Shown one piece after another: positions 15,934-21,941 of a stretch of DNA of 37,204 nt (the first letter of the stretch is position 1; every line of letters begins with the position of its first letter). Location of the stretch: the NCBI GenBank assembly GCA_030149525.1, contig JASBRJ010000068.1, positions 1 through 37,204 on the forward strand, written 5' to 3'. The translations under genes were made by a program, and so were the position numbers. The notes under the pieces were generated by a model. It was given only the letters and a program-made list of their open reading frames with translations, made no database searches and was not told the DNA's origin. The DNA is from a bacterium. Its GTDB lineage: Bacteria; Vulcanimicrobiota; Xenobia; Xenobiales; JADMJV01.

Positions 15934-15940
15934 GATTTGA
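15924..15940. repeat. Palindromic repeat, degenerate copy 2, overlapping a stop codon
   Basis: GACCCCCTGAGATTTGA spans the stop codon (15931-15933) of the preceding gene. It matches the copy at 16674 but has lost most of the right-hand G run. Confidence 0.4.
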
Positions 15941-15950
15941 GAATCTAGAA

Positions 15951-16685
15951 GTGCTGGAATGGTTTCGTAATAAAAAGTCAGAGTCACTGATGAAGAAGGG
16001 GGAGGAGGCGTTTGCTGAGGGAGAGGTCGAGACGGCTCTGAAGTTCTGCGAGCAGATGATCGGCAGAGGCTACTCGGGTGGCTGGGAACTGAAGGCACTC
16101 ATTCTCGCTTCTCAGGGAAAGCCCCAGGAAGCTCACCAAACTCTCCTGGAACACCTGCACCTTCACAGGGCGGCTTCGGAGGGGAAAACTCTGCGTCAGG
16201 CGGAGCTTCTCCATGTCAGATTACTCGTTCGTGCGGGGCTGTTCGAGCAACTCGATGAGCATACTTTGGAGTCATCGGTTTCTCTTGAAAACGAGTTGCT
16301 CGGTGTTGCCGCCGACGAATGTTTGAAGTCGGGTTTCCGGGAACGTGGTCGAGGCTACGCTCTAGGATTAGCGCAGCTCGACCATGATGAACAAGATGCG
16401 TTCTGGTACATCCGGGAAGCCGACAATATCTATTCTCAGGACACGACTATGTTCAAGATAACAGTGGGTGGCGAATCGACGCTCAACAGCCGATACACCT
16501 GTGTTCCGTATCATGTGGCTGCAGACGACATCGAAGCCGCCCTCGTTTTTGTCCGAGAGGTTGAACCGGTGATTCCAGATCTCGCCCTTGTGGAGATTAG
16601 AACTCAAAACCTCCAGGCGGAACTACCCCACGGTGTTTATTGGAGAGGTCCCTGGATATCAGGCTCCGGACCCGAAATCCCCTGA
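15951..16685 (+). CDS. TPR-like helical protein of unknown function
   Basis: The 244-residue product starts at GTG 15951, as no in-frame ATG precedes the first helix. Residues ~10-80 read as helical tetratricopeptide-type repeats (MKKGEEAFAEGEVETALKFCEQMI, GWELKALILASQGKPQEAHQTLLEHL). The second half is less regular and ends in Trp/Gly-rich GVYWRGPWISGSGPEIP. There is no signal peptide. TPRs mediate protein-protein contacts, but no partner can be named. The last codons (ATC CCC TGA) are formed by the palindromic repeat at 16674-16694, so the repeat supplies the protein's C-terminus and its stop codon. Confidence 0.75.
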   Translation: MLEWFRNKKSESLMKKGEEAFAEGEVETALKFCEQMIGRGYSGGWELKALILASQGKPQEAHQTLLEHLHLHRAASEGKTLRQAELLHVRLLVRAGLFEQLDEHTLESSVSLENELLGVAADECLKSGFRERGRGYALGLAQLDHDEQDAFWYIREADNIYSQDTTMFKITVGGESTLNSRYTCVPYHVAADDIEAALVFVREVEPVIPDLALVEIRTQNLQAELPHGVYWRGPWISGSGPEIP

Positions 16686-16694
16686 GGGGATTTC
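16674..16694. repeat. Palindromic repeat, perfect copy 3
   Basis: GAAATCCCC / TGA / GGGGATTTC is a perfect 9-bp inverted repeat whose loop is the TGA stop of the 15951 gene. It lies between two convergent genes and may act as a bidirectional terminator, although there is no T-run. Confidence 0.75.
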
Positions 16695-16695
16695 G

Positions 16696-17232
16696 CTAGC
16701 CCTTCGAGGCTTGAATCGATTTGTAAGTCGCGTAGGCCGCACTGCTACCCACGATCAGCGCCGTGCCTTGCGGGTTCAGGGTGAGGAGTGTGACAGCTGT
16801 CCCCGTGAGGGCCTGAGCAATGGCTCGCCCCTTGGCCGGATTCTCGGTGTTGTGGGATTCTCCGAACTGTCCGGCGCCTTGAATGATGGCTTCGCCCAGG
16901 TCGCTGCCGATGGTATAGCCCGTTCTCACGCCCATCGTCAGACCCACGGCAAGGCCTGCCAGAGGCGGAACAATTGTGTTCGTTCCGGTGAGAGCGTTGA
17001 AGGCCAGTCCCACCATTGTTCCTGCTGTAACTCCCACGCCTCCGCCCACTAGAATTCCGATTCCAGCACTGTAGCCGGGAACGGTCAGTTCAAGAGCTTC
17101 TGAGAGAGAACTGTAAAAAACGTCTTTGTTCTCGGGTGTGGAAGGTGCTTGCGAAGAGGCGTTGGGCTCCGGTTGGGGCTTGGGGCGAACCTGTAAGGTG
17201 GGAGAGTTGGGGCTCGAGGTCTTGATATTCAT
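16696..17232 (-). CDS. Glycine-rich membrane protein, unknown function
   Basis: The 178-residue product starts at ATG 17232 (aggga about 13 bases upstream). The first ~40 residues are polar and Pro/Ser/Asn-rich (SSPNSPTLQVRPKPQPEPN). Several small-residue hydrophobic stretches follow: GIGILVGGGVGVTAGTMVGL, IVPPLAGLAVGLTMGV and TAVTLLTLNPQGTALIVGS. The G-x-G-x-G spacing resembles glycine-zipper membrane proteins. There is no signal peptide. The opening MNIKTSS is reminiscent of MNISSNN in the haem dioxygenase-like gene at 36074, possibly only a compositional habit. Function unknown. Confidence 0.78.
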   Translation of the reverse strand: MNIKTSSPNSPTLQVRPKPQPEPNASSQAPSTPENKDVFYSSLSEALELTVPGYSAGIGILVGGGVGVTAGTMVGLAFNALTGTNTIVPPLAGLAVGLTMGVRTGYTIGSDLGEAIIQGAGQFGESHNTENPAKGRAIAQALTGTAVTLLTLNPQGTALIVGSSAAYATYKSIQASKG

Positions 17233-17364
17233 GGCATGGATATCCCTATCATTTGAGTTTATTGAGAGATATCTGCGAGTGCTTTCACTCTAAGCGCCGG
17301 CCTCACGTGTGAAGATTTTGTAAACGGTCGAACTTGCCGGGGATGCGACACGGACCAGTGGGAC

Positions 17365-17389
17365 GGTCGGGACCCATGAGCCCCCGACC
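17365..17389. other. GC-rich inverted repeat in intergenic region
   Basis: GGTCGGG (17365-17371) and CCCGACC (17383-17389) form a 7-bp stem with an 11-base loop. The 215-base gap 17233-17447 contains no convincing gene; this stem and the palindrome at 17414-17438 are the only structures I see. Confidence 0.4.
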
Positions 17390-17413
17390 TGCTGACGTTT
17401 CGCTGCCATTCTC

Positions 17414-17438
17414 GTGAAAATCCCCTACGGGATTTCAC
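17414..17438. repeat. Palindromic repeat, copy 4
   Basis: GTGAAAATCCC / CTAC / GGGATTTCAC is a 10-bp inverted repeat with one bulged A. It lies ten bases beyond the stop codon of the minus-strand ParE gene, where it could serve as terminator. Confidence 0.6.
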
Positions 17439-17447
17439 CCGGGCTCC

Positions 17448-17768
17448 CTAACCCCCCGATATTCGGCGGCTATCCCGCCGACCGTGATATACGGCGAGAA
17501 TCATTAGCCTCTCGTTGTTAAATGTGAAATAACATCGATGCTGACCCTTGTACAGGAAGCTCCGTACGACTTGGAGTCCCAAGCGGCTCGCAAGCACTGA
17601 TTCGTTTCGACTTGCATGGTAGGGGTTGTCGGCACGGAGTTGGATTTCACGGAATAATGCTAAAGTGTAGGCGTCTGCTTCGTCGGGACCACGAGTTCTT
17701 TCGGTATAGTCGTAGATGTCGGCAATGTCGGACTCTGCTCCTGCGCTGAGTGTGTACTCACGTATCAG
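17448..17768 (-). CDS. ParE-type toxin with apparent CTG start
   Basis: Reading the minus strand from 17768 gives 106 residues ending at the TAG at 17448-17450. The protein has the ParE/RelE-superfamily pattern: REYTLSAGAESDIADIYDYT at the N-terminus, a DEADAYTLALFREIQLRADNP helix pair, RSFLYKGQHRCYFTF strands and the final ILAVYHGRRD. ParE toxins usually poison DNA gyrase; the RelE fold is shared. The frame contains no ATG, GTG or TTG before the domain. CTG at 17768-17766 sits exactly where an ATG is expected and overlaps the antitoxin stop as CTGA, the usual four-base coupling of ParDE operons. Either CTG is used, or the start codon has mutated and the toxin is silenced. Confidence 0.82.
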   Translation of the reverse strand: MIREYTLSAGAESDIADIYDYTERTRGPDEADAYTLALFREIQLRADNPYHASRNESVLASRLGLQVVRSFLYKGQHRCYFTFNNERLMILAVYHGRRDSRRISGG

Positions 17769-18001
17769 AGAGAAGACTTCCGCTTCTGTGCGACTCTCTT
17801 GCGGATAGTTTTCAGACAGGCGATTTGTCCTTTTTCGCCCCGTTTGAAGGCTTCGGCTGAGGGTCGAAGCTTCTCTACAAGAAACTCGAATTCAGATTCT
17901 CGTTCTTGCATTTCTTCGAGCGCTCGCTGGACAACGGCTTCTCTGTCTTTGTATCGTCCAAGGCGGATTTGCCTATCTACGAATTGGTCAATGGTCTCCA
18001 T
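17765..18001 (-). CDS. ParD-type ribbon-helix-helix antitoxin
   Basis: The 78-residue product has an N-terminal ribbon-helix-helix DNA-binding part (TIDQFVDRQIRLGRYKDREAVVQRALEEM, where the GRYKDREAVV turn is typical of ParD/CopG antitoxins). The charged C-terminal half (EFLVEKLRPSAEAFKRGEKG) would bind and neutralise the toxin encoded immediately downstream. The ATG at 18001 is preceded by ggagagag. The toxin gene overlaps its stop by four bases. An extended -10 promoter with flanking GAGGAA repeats lies upstream, suggesting the usual autorepression. Confidence 0.85.
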   Translation of the reverse strand: METIDQFVDRQIRLGRYKDREAVVQRALEEMQERESEFEFLVEKLRPSAEAFKRGEKGQIACLKTIRKRVAQKRKSSL

Positions 18002-18024
18002 GATTGTCTCTCTCCACGTTCCTC

Positions 18025-18055
18025 ATTATAGCATTCCTCAGATCTTTTGCGACAA
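18025..18055 (-). promoter_or_regulatory. ParDE promoter with putative operator repeats
   Basis: On the minus strand TGCTATAAT forms a consensus extended -10 (TATAAT at 18030-18025). TTGTCG at 18055-18050 is a -35 candidate with a longish 19-base spacer. Direct repeats GAGGAA flank the -10 and could be binding sites for the ribbon-helix-helix antitoxin. Confidence 0.6.
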
Positions 18056-18077
18056 CTCTCACCTGATCGACCACGCG

Positions 18078-18107
18078 TTTCCCCTGGGGGCCCCTGGGGG
18101 ATTTCTC
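18078..18107. repeat. Palindromic repeat, copy 5, internally duplicated
   Basis: CCCCTGGGGG occurs twice in tandem (18081-18090 and 18091-18100), flanked by TTT and ATTTCTC. It lies just past the stop codon of the minus-strand gene ending at 18119. Confidence 0.65.
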
Positions 18108-18118
18108 TTAACTCTCTC

Positions 18119-19111
18119 TCAAAGCAACAAACTCTGCGCCCGGTCCATCAACTTGTCCCATCCGCTGCCTCTCGTCATCTCCTCTGCGCTGGGCACCTCT
18201 TCCGGCCAGCTGGCACTGGAGAGTCTGCCTTTCAGCCGTATGGGCTTGAGGCTTGTCTCCAGGAGTGCTCGAAGGCGCTCTAGTTCTGCCCGAGCTTGGG
18301 AGTAGGGGAGGCCGGGCTTTGTGATGACGAACTCTCGCGGGGTATAGTATCGGGCCAGAGTGTCCCCTTCCGAAAGATCGTCGGTGAGAGTTTGAGCGAC
18401 TCTCGGCAAGACCTCAAGCCAGGTTTCGTAGTTTCGCTCTGGGTTGGGCTCGACGGCGGTGATGGCCAATAAAATCCTGGTACCGAACGGGTGCTGCATC
18501 TGACGCTCGACGACCTCATGATCGTCGGCGGGAAGCCCGGTCACCGGGTCGGACTTTTCCGGATAAGGAACACCGTCGTTGGAATGTATGTCGAGAATCT
18601 GATAGGAGCCGTAAGAGCGCATCGGATATCCCCGTTCCCGGGCGGCGGCTTGCCATTCTTTGAGGGGGGACAAGATATCGTTATGCAGAGCTTGGCGAGT
18701 TCTAATGCCCCAGAGCGTCCAACCACTCTCGATGCAGTCCAGCATATCTTCGGGTTCACACGGATTGGAGTCGCAAATGACGCATTCCGTGGCGAAGTCA
18801 TAAGAGAAGTTACACAGGAAAACTTCTACTGGCTGAGTTCTCATTTTTAAAATGGTTTCGAGCCAGCTCTCTTCAACATCTCGACCGTAAAGTTCGAGCT
18901 TTGACAGTTCACAGAAGTGCTTTTCCAGGCCGACCATCAACTTACTCTTCTTCTGTCCCCAAATATCCCAACCGAGCTCCCCAGCTGCCAGCGGTCTCAA
19001 AACCGTTAACCCAAGTCCCTCCGCCGAAGCGTTCCACAACCCCGCAACCTCTTCCAAGGATTCTCGATAAAAGACGACAAGGCTCGGCAAGCTAGTGATA
19101 CCCCAATACAT
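18119..19111 (-). CDS. Hypothetical protein, 330 residues
   Basis: The start is placed at ATG 19111 (YWGITSLPSLVVFY). A longer reading from 19195 would overlap the upstream gene by 104 bases, whereas this choice overlaps by only 20. There is no signal peptide. The protein is acidic and soluble, with Trp-rich N-terminal segments (GELGWDIWGQKK), a Cys-containing middle (CVICDSNPCEPEDMLDC), a SDPVTGLPADDHEV loop and a helical C-terminus (RAELERLRALLETSL). The family is not recognised. It is downstream of and probably cotranscribed with the exported protein at 19092-20513. Confidence 0.72.
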   Translation of the reverse strand: MYWGITSLPSLVVFYRESLEEVAGLWNASAEGLGLTVLRPLAAGELGWDIWGQKKSKLMVGLEKHFCELSKLELYGRDVEESWLETILKMRTQPVEVFLCNFSYDFATECVICDSNPCEPEDMLDCIESGWTLWGIRTRQALHNDILSPLKEWQAAARERGYPMRSYGSYQILDIHSNDGVPYPEKSDPVTGLPADDHEVVERQMQHPFGTRILLAITAVEPNPERNYETWLEVLPRVAQTLTDDLSEGDTLARYYTPREFVITKPGLPYSQARAELERLRALLETSLKPIRLKGRLSSASWPEEVPSAEEMTRGSGWDKLMDRAQSLLL

Positions 19112-20513
19112 AAACGAATGAGTCGGGAAACATGGTACTATAGGAGCCGTCAAAATTATTCTCTTCGACTCCGGTAAGGATGAGATATGGGCCATGAATC
19201 ATATCGGCGAACTCCAGAAGCTTGAATCGATAGGTTCTGGTCCAGGATGGAAGGCTCTTTCTTTGAATGTGATCGTTCGGACTCTGCTCCACTTGAACCC
19301 CGCCTTGTCCTTGAAGAGTTAACTGGTTCCCGGAGACCGAGTATGTGCCGCTTTCCTCAAAATTCACAACGGTTCCATTTTTAAGCTGGATAACGCCGTC
19401 AAGGTGAAAGTCTGTTGCCCCGAAGCTATAGCTTCTGCTGGCCACGCCGTAATCTCCAAGGCTTACAGGGCCGCCGTTGAGGAATTGACGCTTGCTTCTC
19501 CCTCTATTGGTCCATTCGCCGGACGCGGCCAGATGGAGGCGGGGGCTCACGGACCTGATGAACTTTTCCACGTCCTCTGATAGTGAAGTGTCGTTAAACT
19601 TCGCCAAGATAGAGATCCGTCTTCCATAATTGGAAAGAACACCGAGAAGGACCGTTTCTGTTTCCCCATGGGACCGATTCCTCACTGAGCCGATTCTGGT
19701 GGGCCATCCAATATAGCTATCCATCGATTGGGAGGCGGGAACTGATAAGTCAAAGACCGGTTGGGCCAATTCGGACCAGGCCTGGGCGAAGTCTTTGTCG
19801 GGTTCACCTTCTCCAGGCTTGATATCGTAAGCGGCAATAAGGCCATAGCTTTCACCCCTCGCATATTGGAAGAGCGTAACGCCTGCCTCGTCTGGTAGTC
19901 TGCTCCACCCTTTCGAAGGGACGAAATCGATCCTGTCCTGAATTTCGGTCGTCATCACCAGCAGGCGTCGTGCGGTAGAGGCCGCTTTGAATTTCCCGGA
20001 GTGCGGGCCAAGATAGCGAAAAGATTTGACCACAGATTCAAAGGCGGGAATGACCTTTTTTAAGGCTGCTTTACTCGGTGCGTTCAGGGTGATTTGACAG
20101 AGCGTTTCTTCCGACTGGACGTAGGCAGCGCGACAAAAGAAAGGCTCGCCCATCTCTTCTTCCTGGTACTCATAGATCACGGCTACTCGGCCGTCATCTG
20201 TTTCTAGGGTAGCCAATGCCTGATAGTTGGCGAATTCATCGAGTTGTTTCTCTTGCACTCTACTCTCAGCAGAGCAACCGATGTATGGCTCTTCATCACC
20301 CAGTCTGGCTTTGGCCAAAGGTCGAATCAACGCATCCCGCCCTGTAATCCGATACGTTTCATTGTCAAAGACCCATCCTTCCGGCGCGGTGACTTCGAAG
20401 CCCGCGTCCCCACCGAGAACTACGCCTGTAACACCCTCCTTTTTCAGTCCTAAAACGGCGCAAGAGAGGAGAGATACAAGGAAAAAAAACAACCAAATTC
20501 GTATGCGGGGCAT
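19092..20513 (-). CDS. Exported protein with DcrB/PsbP-like repeats
   Basis: The start is placed at ATG 20513, giving a standard signal peptide (RIRIWLFFFLVSLLSC, where LLSC could be a weak lipobox). An earlier in-frame start at 20594 would put the palindromic repeat inside the protein. The mature part (473 residues in total) has two similar alpha/beta units of the DcrB/PsbP/Mog1-like type. Unit one is FEVTAPEGWVFDNE ... FFCRAAYVQSEETLCQITLNAPS...AFESVVKSFR. Unit two is RIDFVPSKGWSRLPDE...YGLIAAYDIKPGEGEPD...FIRSVSPRL. A lipocalin-like C-terminal section (GTYSVSGNQLTLQG) follows. DcrB-like domains occur in periplasmic lipoproteins; no substrate is suggested by the context. Confidence 0.75.
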   Translation of the reverse strand: MPRIRIWLFFFLVSLLSCAVLGLKKEGVTGVVLGGDAGFEVTAPEGWVFDNETYRITGRDALIRPLAKARLGDEEPYIGCSAESRVQEKQLDEFANYQALATLETDDGRVAVIYEYQEEEMGEPFFCRAAYVQSEETLCQITLNAPSKAALKKVIPAFESVVKSFRYLGPHSGKFKAASTARRLLVMTTEIQDRIDFVPSKGWSRLPDEAGVTLFQYARGESYGLIAAYDIKPGEGEPDKDFAQAWSELAQPVFDLSVPASQSMDSYIGWPTRIGSVRNRSHGETETVLLGVLSNYGRRISILAKFNDTSLSEDVEKFIRSVSPRLHLAASGEWTNRGRSKRQFLNGGPVSLGDYGVASRSYSFGATDFHLDGVIQLKNGTVVNFEESGTYSVSGNQLTLQGQGGVQVEQSPNDHIQRKSLPSWTRTYRFKLLEFADMIHGPYLILTGVEENNFDGSYSTMFPDSFVYVLGYH

Positions 20514-20567
20514 GGGCAGGGATTTCGTCAGGCTGAATGTTTGGCCTGTAGTCGAAGCTCGGCGTGT

Positions 20568-20590
20568 GAGTTTCCCCCAGGGGATTTCTC
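20568..20590. repeat. Palindromic repeat, copy 6
   Basis: GAGTTTCCCCCAGGGGATTTCTC, another member of the CCCCTGGGG family, lies between the divergent starts of the 20513 (minus) and 20641 (plus) genes. Confidence 0.6.
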
Positions 20591-20640
20591 CCAAAAAAAC
20601 AACGTGGGAAATAACACCACCCCCTCGAACTCAACCCCCC

Positions 20641-21039
20641 ATGACCGCCTTATACAAACCCTGGGCACCCTTTCTCCTGGCCACTGCCTGTTACATTCTG
20701 GGTGGGGCTGTGAGCTTTTTGATTCAGGGTCCGCCGGAGAAGTTTGTTTTCCACTACTGGCTTCATCCGCTGGTGATTCTCTTTGCTTCGGTCCCGTTTG
20801 TTTTGCTTCGAACGAGTAACCTCAAACGAAAGCATTCCGACCGGGCGAATGCCGTCGGTCAGTCGTTTCTTCTGGCCCTTGGCATCGGAGCTTACTCTTA
20901 CCTTTTCACCTGTCTCGATCAAGACCCGCTTTCGGTGTTCGGGTTTTTGATGTTTCCGCTTTATCTTTCGGTGGTTGCCACGGTGATTTTTTTAGTAACG
21001 CGAATGCTCTCAGGGCCGCAGGGCCCAAGCTCTGAGTGA
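20641..21039 (+). CDS. Small four-helix membrane protein
   Basis: The 132-residue product has four predicted membrane helices: WAPFLLATACYILGGAVSFLI, LVILFASVPFVLL, FLLALGIGAYSYLFTCL and LYLSVVATVIFLVTRML. A basic loop (RTSNLKRKHSDR) lies between helices 2 and 3. There is no Shine-Dalgarno before the ATG; the leader is C-rich. It has no recognised family and no catalytic motif. It faces the convergent membrane-protein gene at 21043-21396. Confidence 0.72.
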   Translation: MTALYKPWAPFLLATACYILGGAVSFLIQGPPEKFVFHYWLHPLVILFASVPFVLLRTSNLKRKHSDRANAVGQSFLLALGIGAYSYLFTCLDQDPLSVFGFLMFPLYLSVVATVIFLVTRMLSGPQGPSSE

Positions 21040-21042
21040 GCG

Positions 21043-21396
21043 CTACCTGTTCCGATTTTCGATAGCGTTCCCGGCACTCGCTACGAAACCGGCGATCAGT
21101 CCGGTGATGACCCCGAGCGCGGGCAAGGCGAACATGAGGATAAACCCCCAGGAAATAACAAGAGCTTTCCAATAACCTCGAGGGTCGTTGACCTCGAAGG
21201 CAGATGATACCGCGAAACCACCAAGAACGAGCCCTACTAAGGCGTAGAGGCTTGAGATAATAGCGGTGGACACAAGAGAGGCCATGAGGAAGGATTGCTT
21301 CTTGGCCCGGGCTCTCCTAACGCAAAACCTCACTCCCACTGTCCCTGGGACGATGAGAGCAGCGATTACGGCAGCGCAAAAGAAGAAACCAAACAT
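21043..21396 (-). CDS. Small membrane protein, unknown
   Basis: The 117-residue product starts at ATG 21396, six bases after a TATAGT element. Hydrophobic segments are FGFFFCAAVIAALIVPGTVGV, FLMASLVSTAIISSLYALVGLVLG and ALVISWGFILMFALPALGVITGLIAGF, with a basic loop CVRRARAKK. It looks like a three- or four-helix integral inner-membrane protein. A longer reading to 21486 would be non-hydrophobic at its start and lie upstream of the promoter. Function unknown. Confidence 0.7.
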   Translation of the reverse strand: MFGFFFCAAVIAALIVPGTVGVRFCVRRARAKKQSFLMASLVSTAIISSLYALVGLVLGGFAVSSAFEVNDPRGYWKALVISWGFILMFALPALGVITGLIAGFVASAGNAIENRNR

Positions 21397-21402
21397 GTCC
21401 TC

Positions 21403-21408
21403 ACTATA
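21403..21408 (-). promoter_or_regulatory. -10 element six bases before the ATG (leaderless type)
   Basis: On the minus strand TATAGT-gaggac-ATG places a TANNNT box six bases before the start codon, so the transcript should begin at the ATG. No good -35 is visible. Confidence 0.45.
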
Positions 21409-21489
21409 AATGAATTCGATTCTGTGAAATAGGGGCGAATGACCTGGCTTGCGGCAGGGCCCAACCGGGCCCCGCAAAACCTTCACCCC

Positions 21490-21873
21490 ATGACAGATCA
21501 GGTAATCAAGTTTCTAACCGATACGGGAGTCTGCTTGCTGCAAAGAGATGCGGACGGTCTCTTTGAGCGATTCTCTCCCTGGATTTCTCCCCAAGAGCGC
21601 TCCCATCTGCTGGAAAGGCTCAAGGCTTGCGAGGCGCAGGTGGGAGAGCCCGACAGTCTTTCGCTCCAGGGCAATCCCGCGTCGCTGGAACAACTGCAGC
21701 GAGAAGGGTTGGAACTTCCTGACGAAGTCACCGAGGAGAACTTTCTGAGTTGGAGTTGTGTCTCGGTGGAGATTGGTGAAGAGATCACCGTCTACGAGTT
21801 CTGGTGCGCTGTGGTGAAGAATCCCGAGGGAGATTGTTCCGTGGGTTATTTTGAGATTCTAGAGCCGGAGTAG
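21490..21873 (+). CDS. Hypothetical acidic protein, 127 residues
   Basis: The small soluble acidic protein starts at ATG 21490 (TDQVIKFLTDTGVCLLQRDADGLFERF). A helical N-terminal half is followed by a strand-rich C-terminus (FLSWSCVSVEIGEEITVYEFWCAVVKN, CSVGYFEILEPE). There is no signal peptide. The fold plan, a helix pair and then a sheet with a conserved-looking Trp, is reminiscent of small immunity-type proteins, but nothing supports a firm assignment. A GC-rich hairpin TTGCGG.GGGCCC / GGGCCCCGCAA (21449-21477) lies just upstream of the start. Confidence 0.7.
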   Translation: MTDQVIKFLTDTGVCLLQRDADGLFERFSPWISPQERSHLLERLKACEAQVGEPDSLSLQGNPASLEQLQREGLELPDEVTEENFLSWSCVSVEIGEEITVYEFWCAVVKNPEGDCSVGYFEILEPE

Positions 21874-21896
21874 TCTTGCATAACGACTTCCGGCTC
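21862..21896 (+). terminator. Stem-loop at the end of the 21490 gene
   Basis: GAGCCGGA (21862-21869) pairs with TCCGGCTC (21889-21896) across the stop codon region. It is followed by a second small hairpin CCAGA..TCTGG and no T-run, so it is a weak terminator candidate. Confidence 0.4.
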
Positions 21897-21929
21897 CAGA
21901 GGCATCTGGTCCCGAAAGCAATTCTAGGT

Positions 21930-21935
21930 TAAAAT
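21930..21935 (+). promoter_or_regulatory. -10 element six bases before the ATG (leaderless type)
   Basis: TAAAAT (21930-21935) is separated from ATG 21942 by aacgga only, so the transcript should begin at the start codon. No Shine-Dalgarno precedes the gene. Confidence 0.5.
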
Positions 21936-21941
21936 AACGGA

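Noticed and set aside
17233-17447. tRNA gene in the gap next to the toxin gene
   Set aside because: Only one arm-like stem is present; no acceptor stem, T-arm consensus or CCA can be built around it.
19112-19195. N-terminal extension of the 330-residue hypothetical protein
   Set aside because: It would overlap the upstream gene by 104 bases; ATG 19111 leaves only a 20-base overlap.
20514-20594. N-terminal extension of the DcrB-like exported protein
   Set aside because: It would put the palindromic repeat in the coding sequence and 27 residues before a normal signal peptide.
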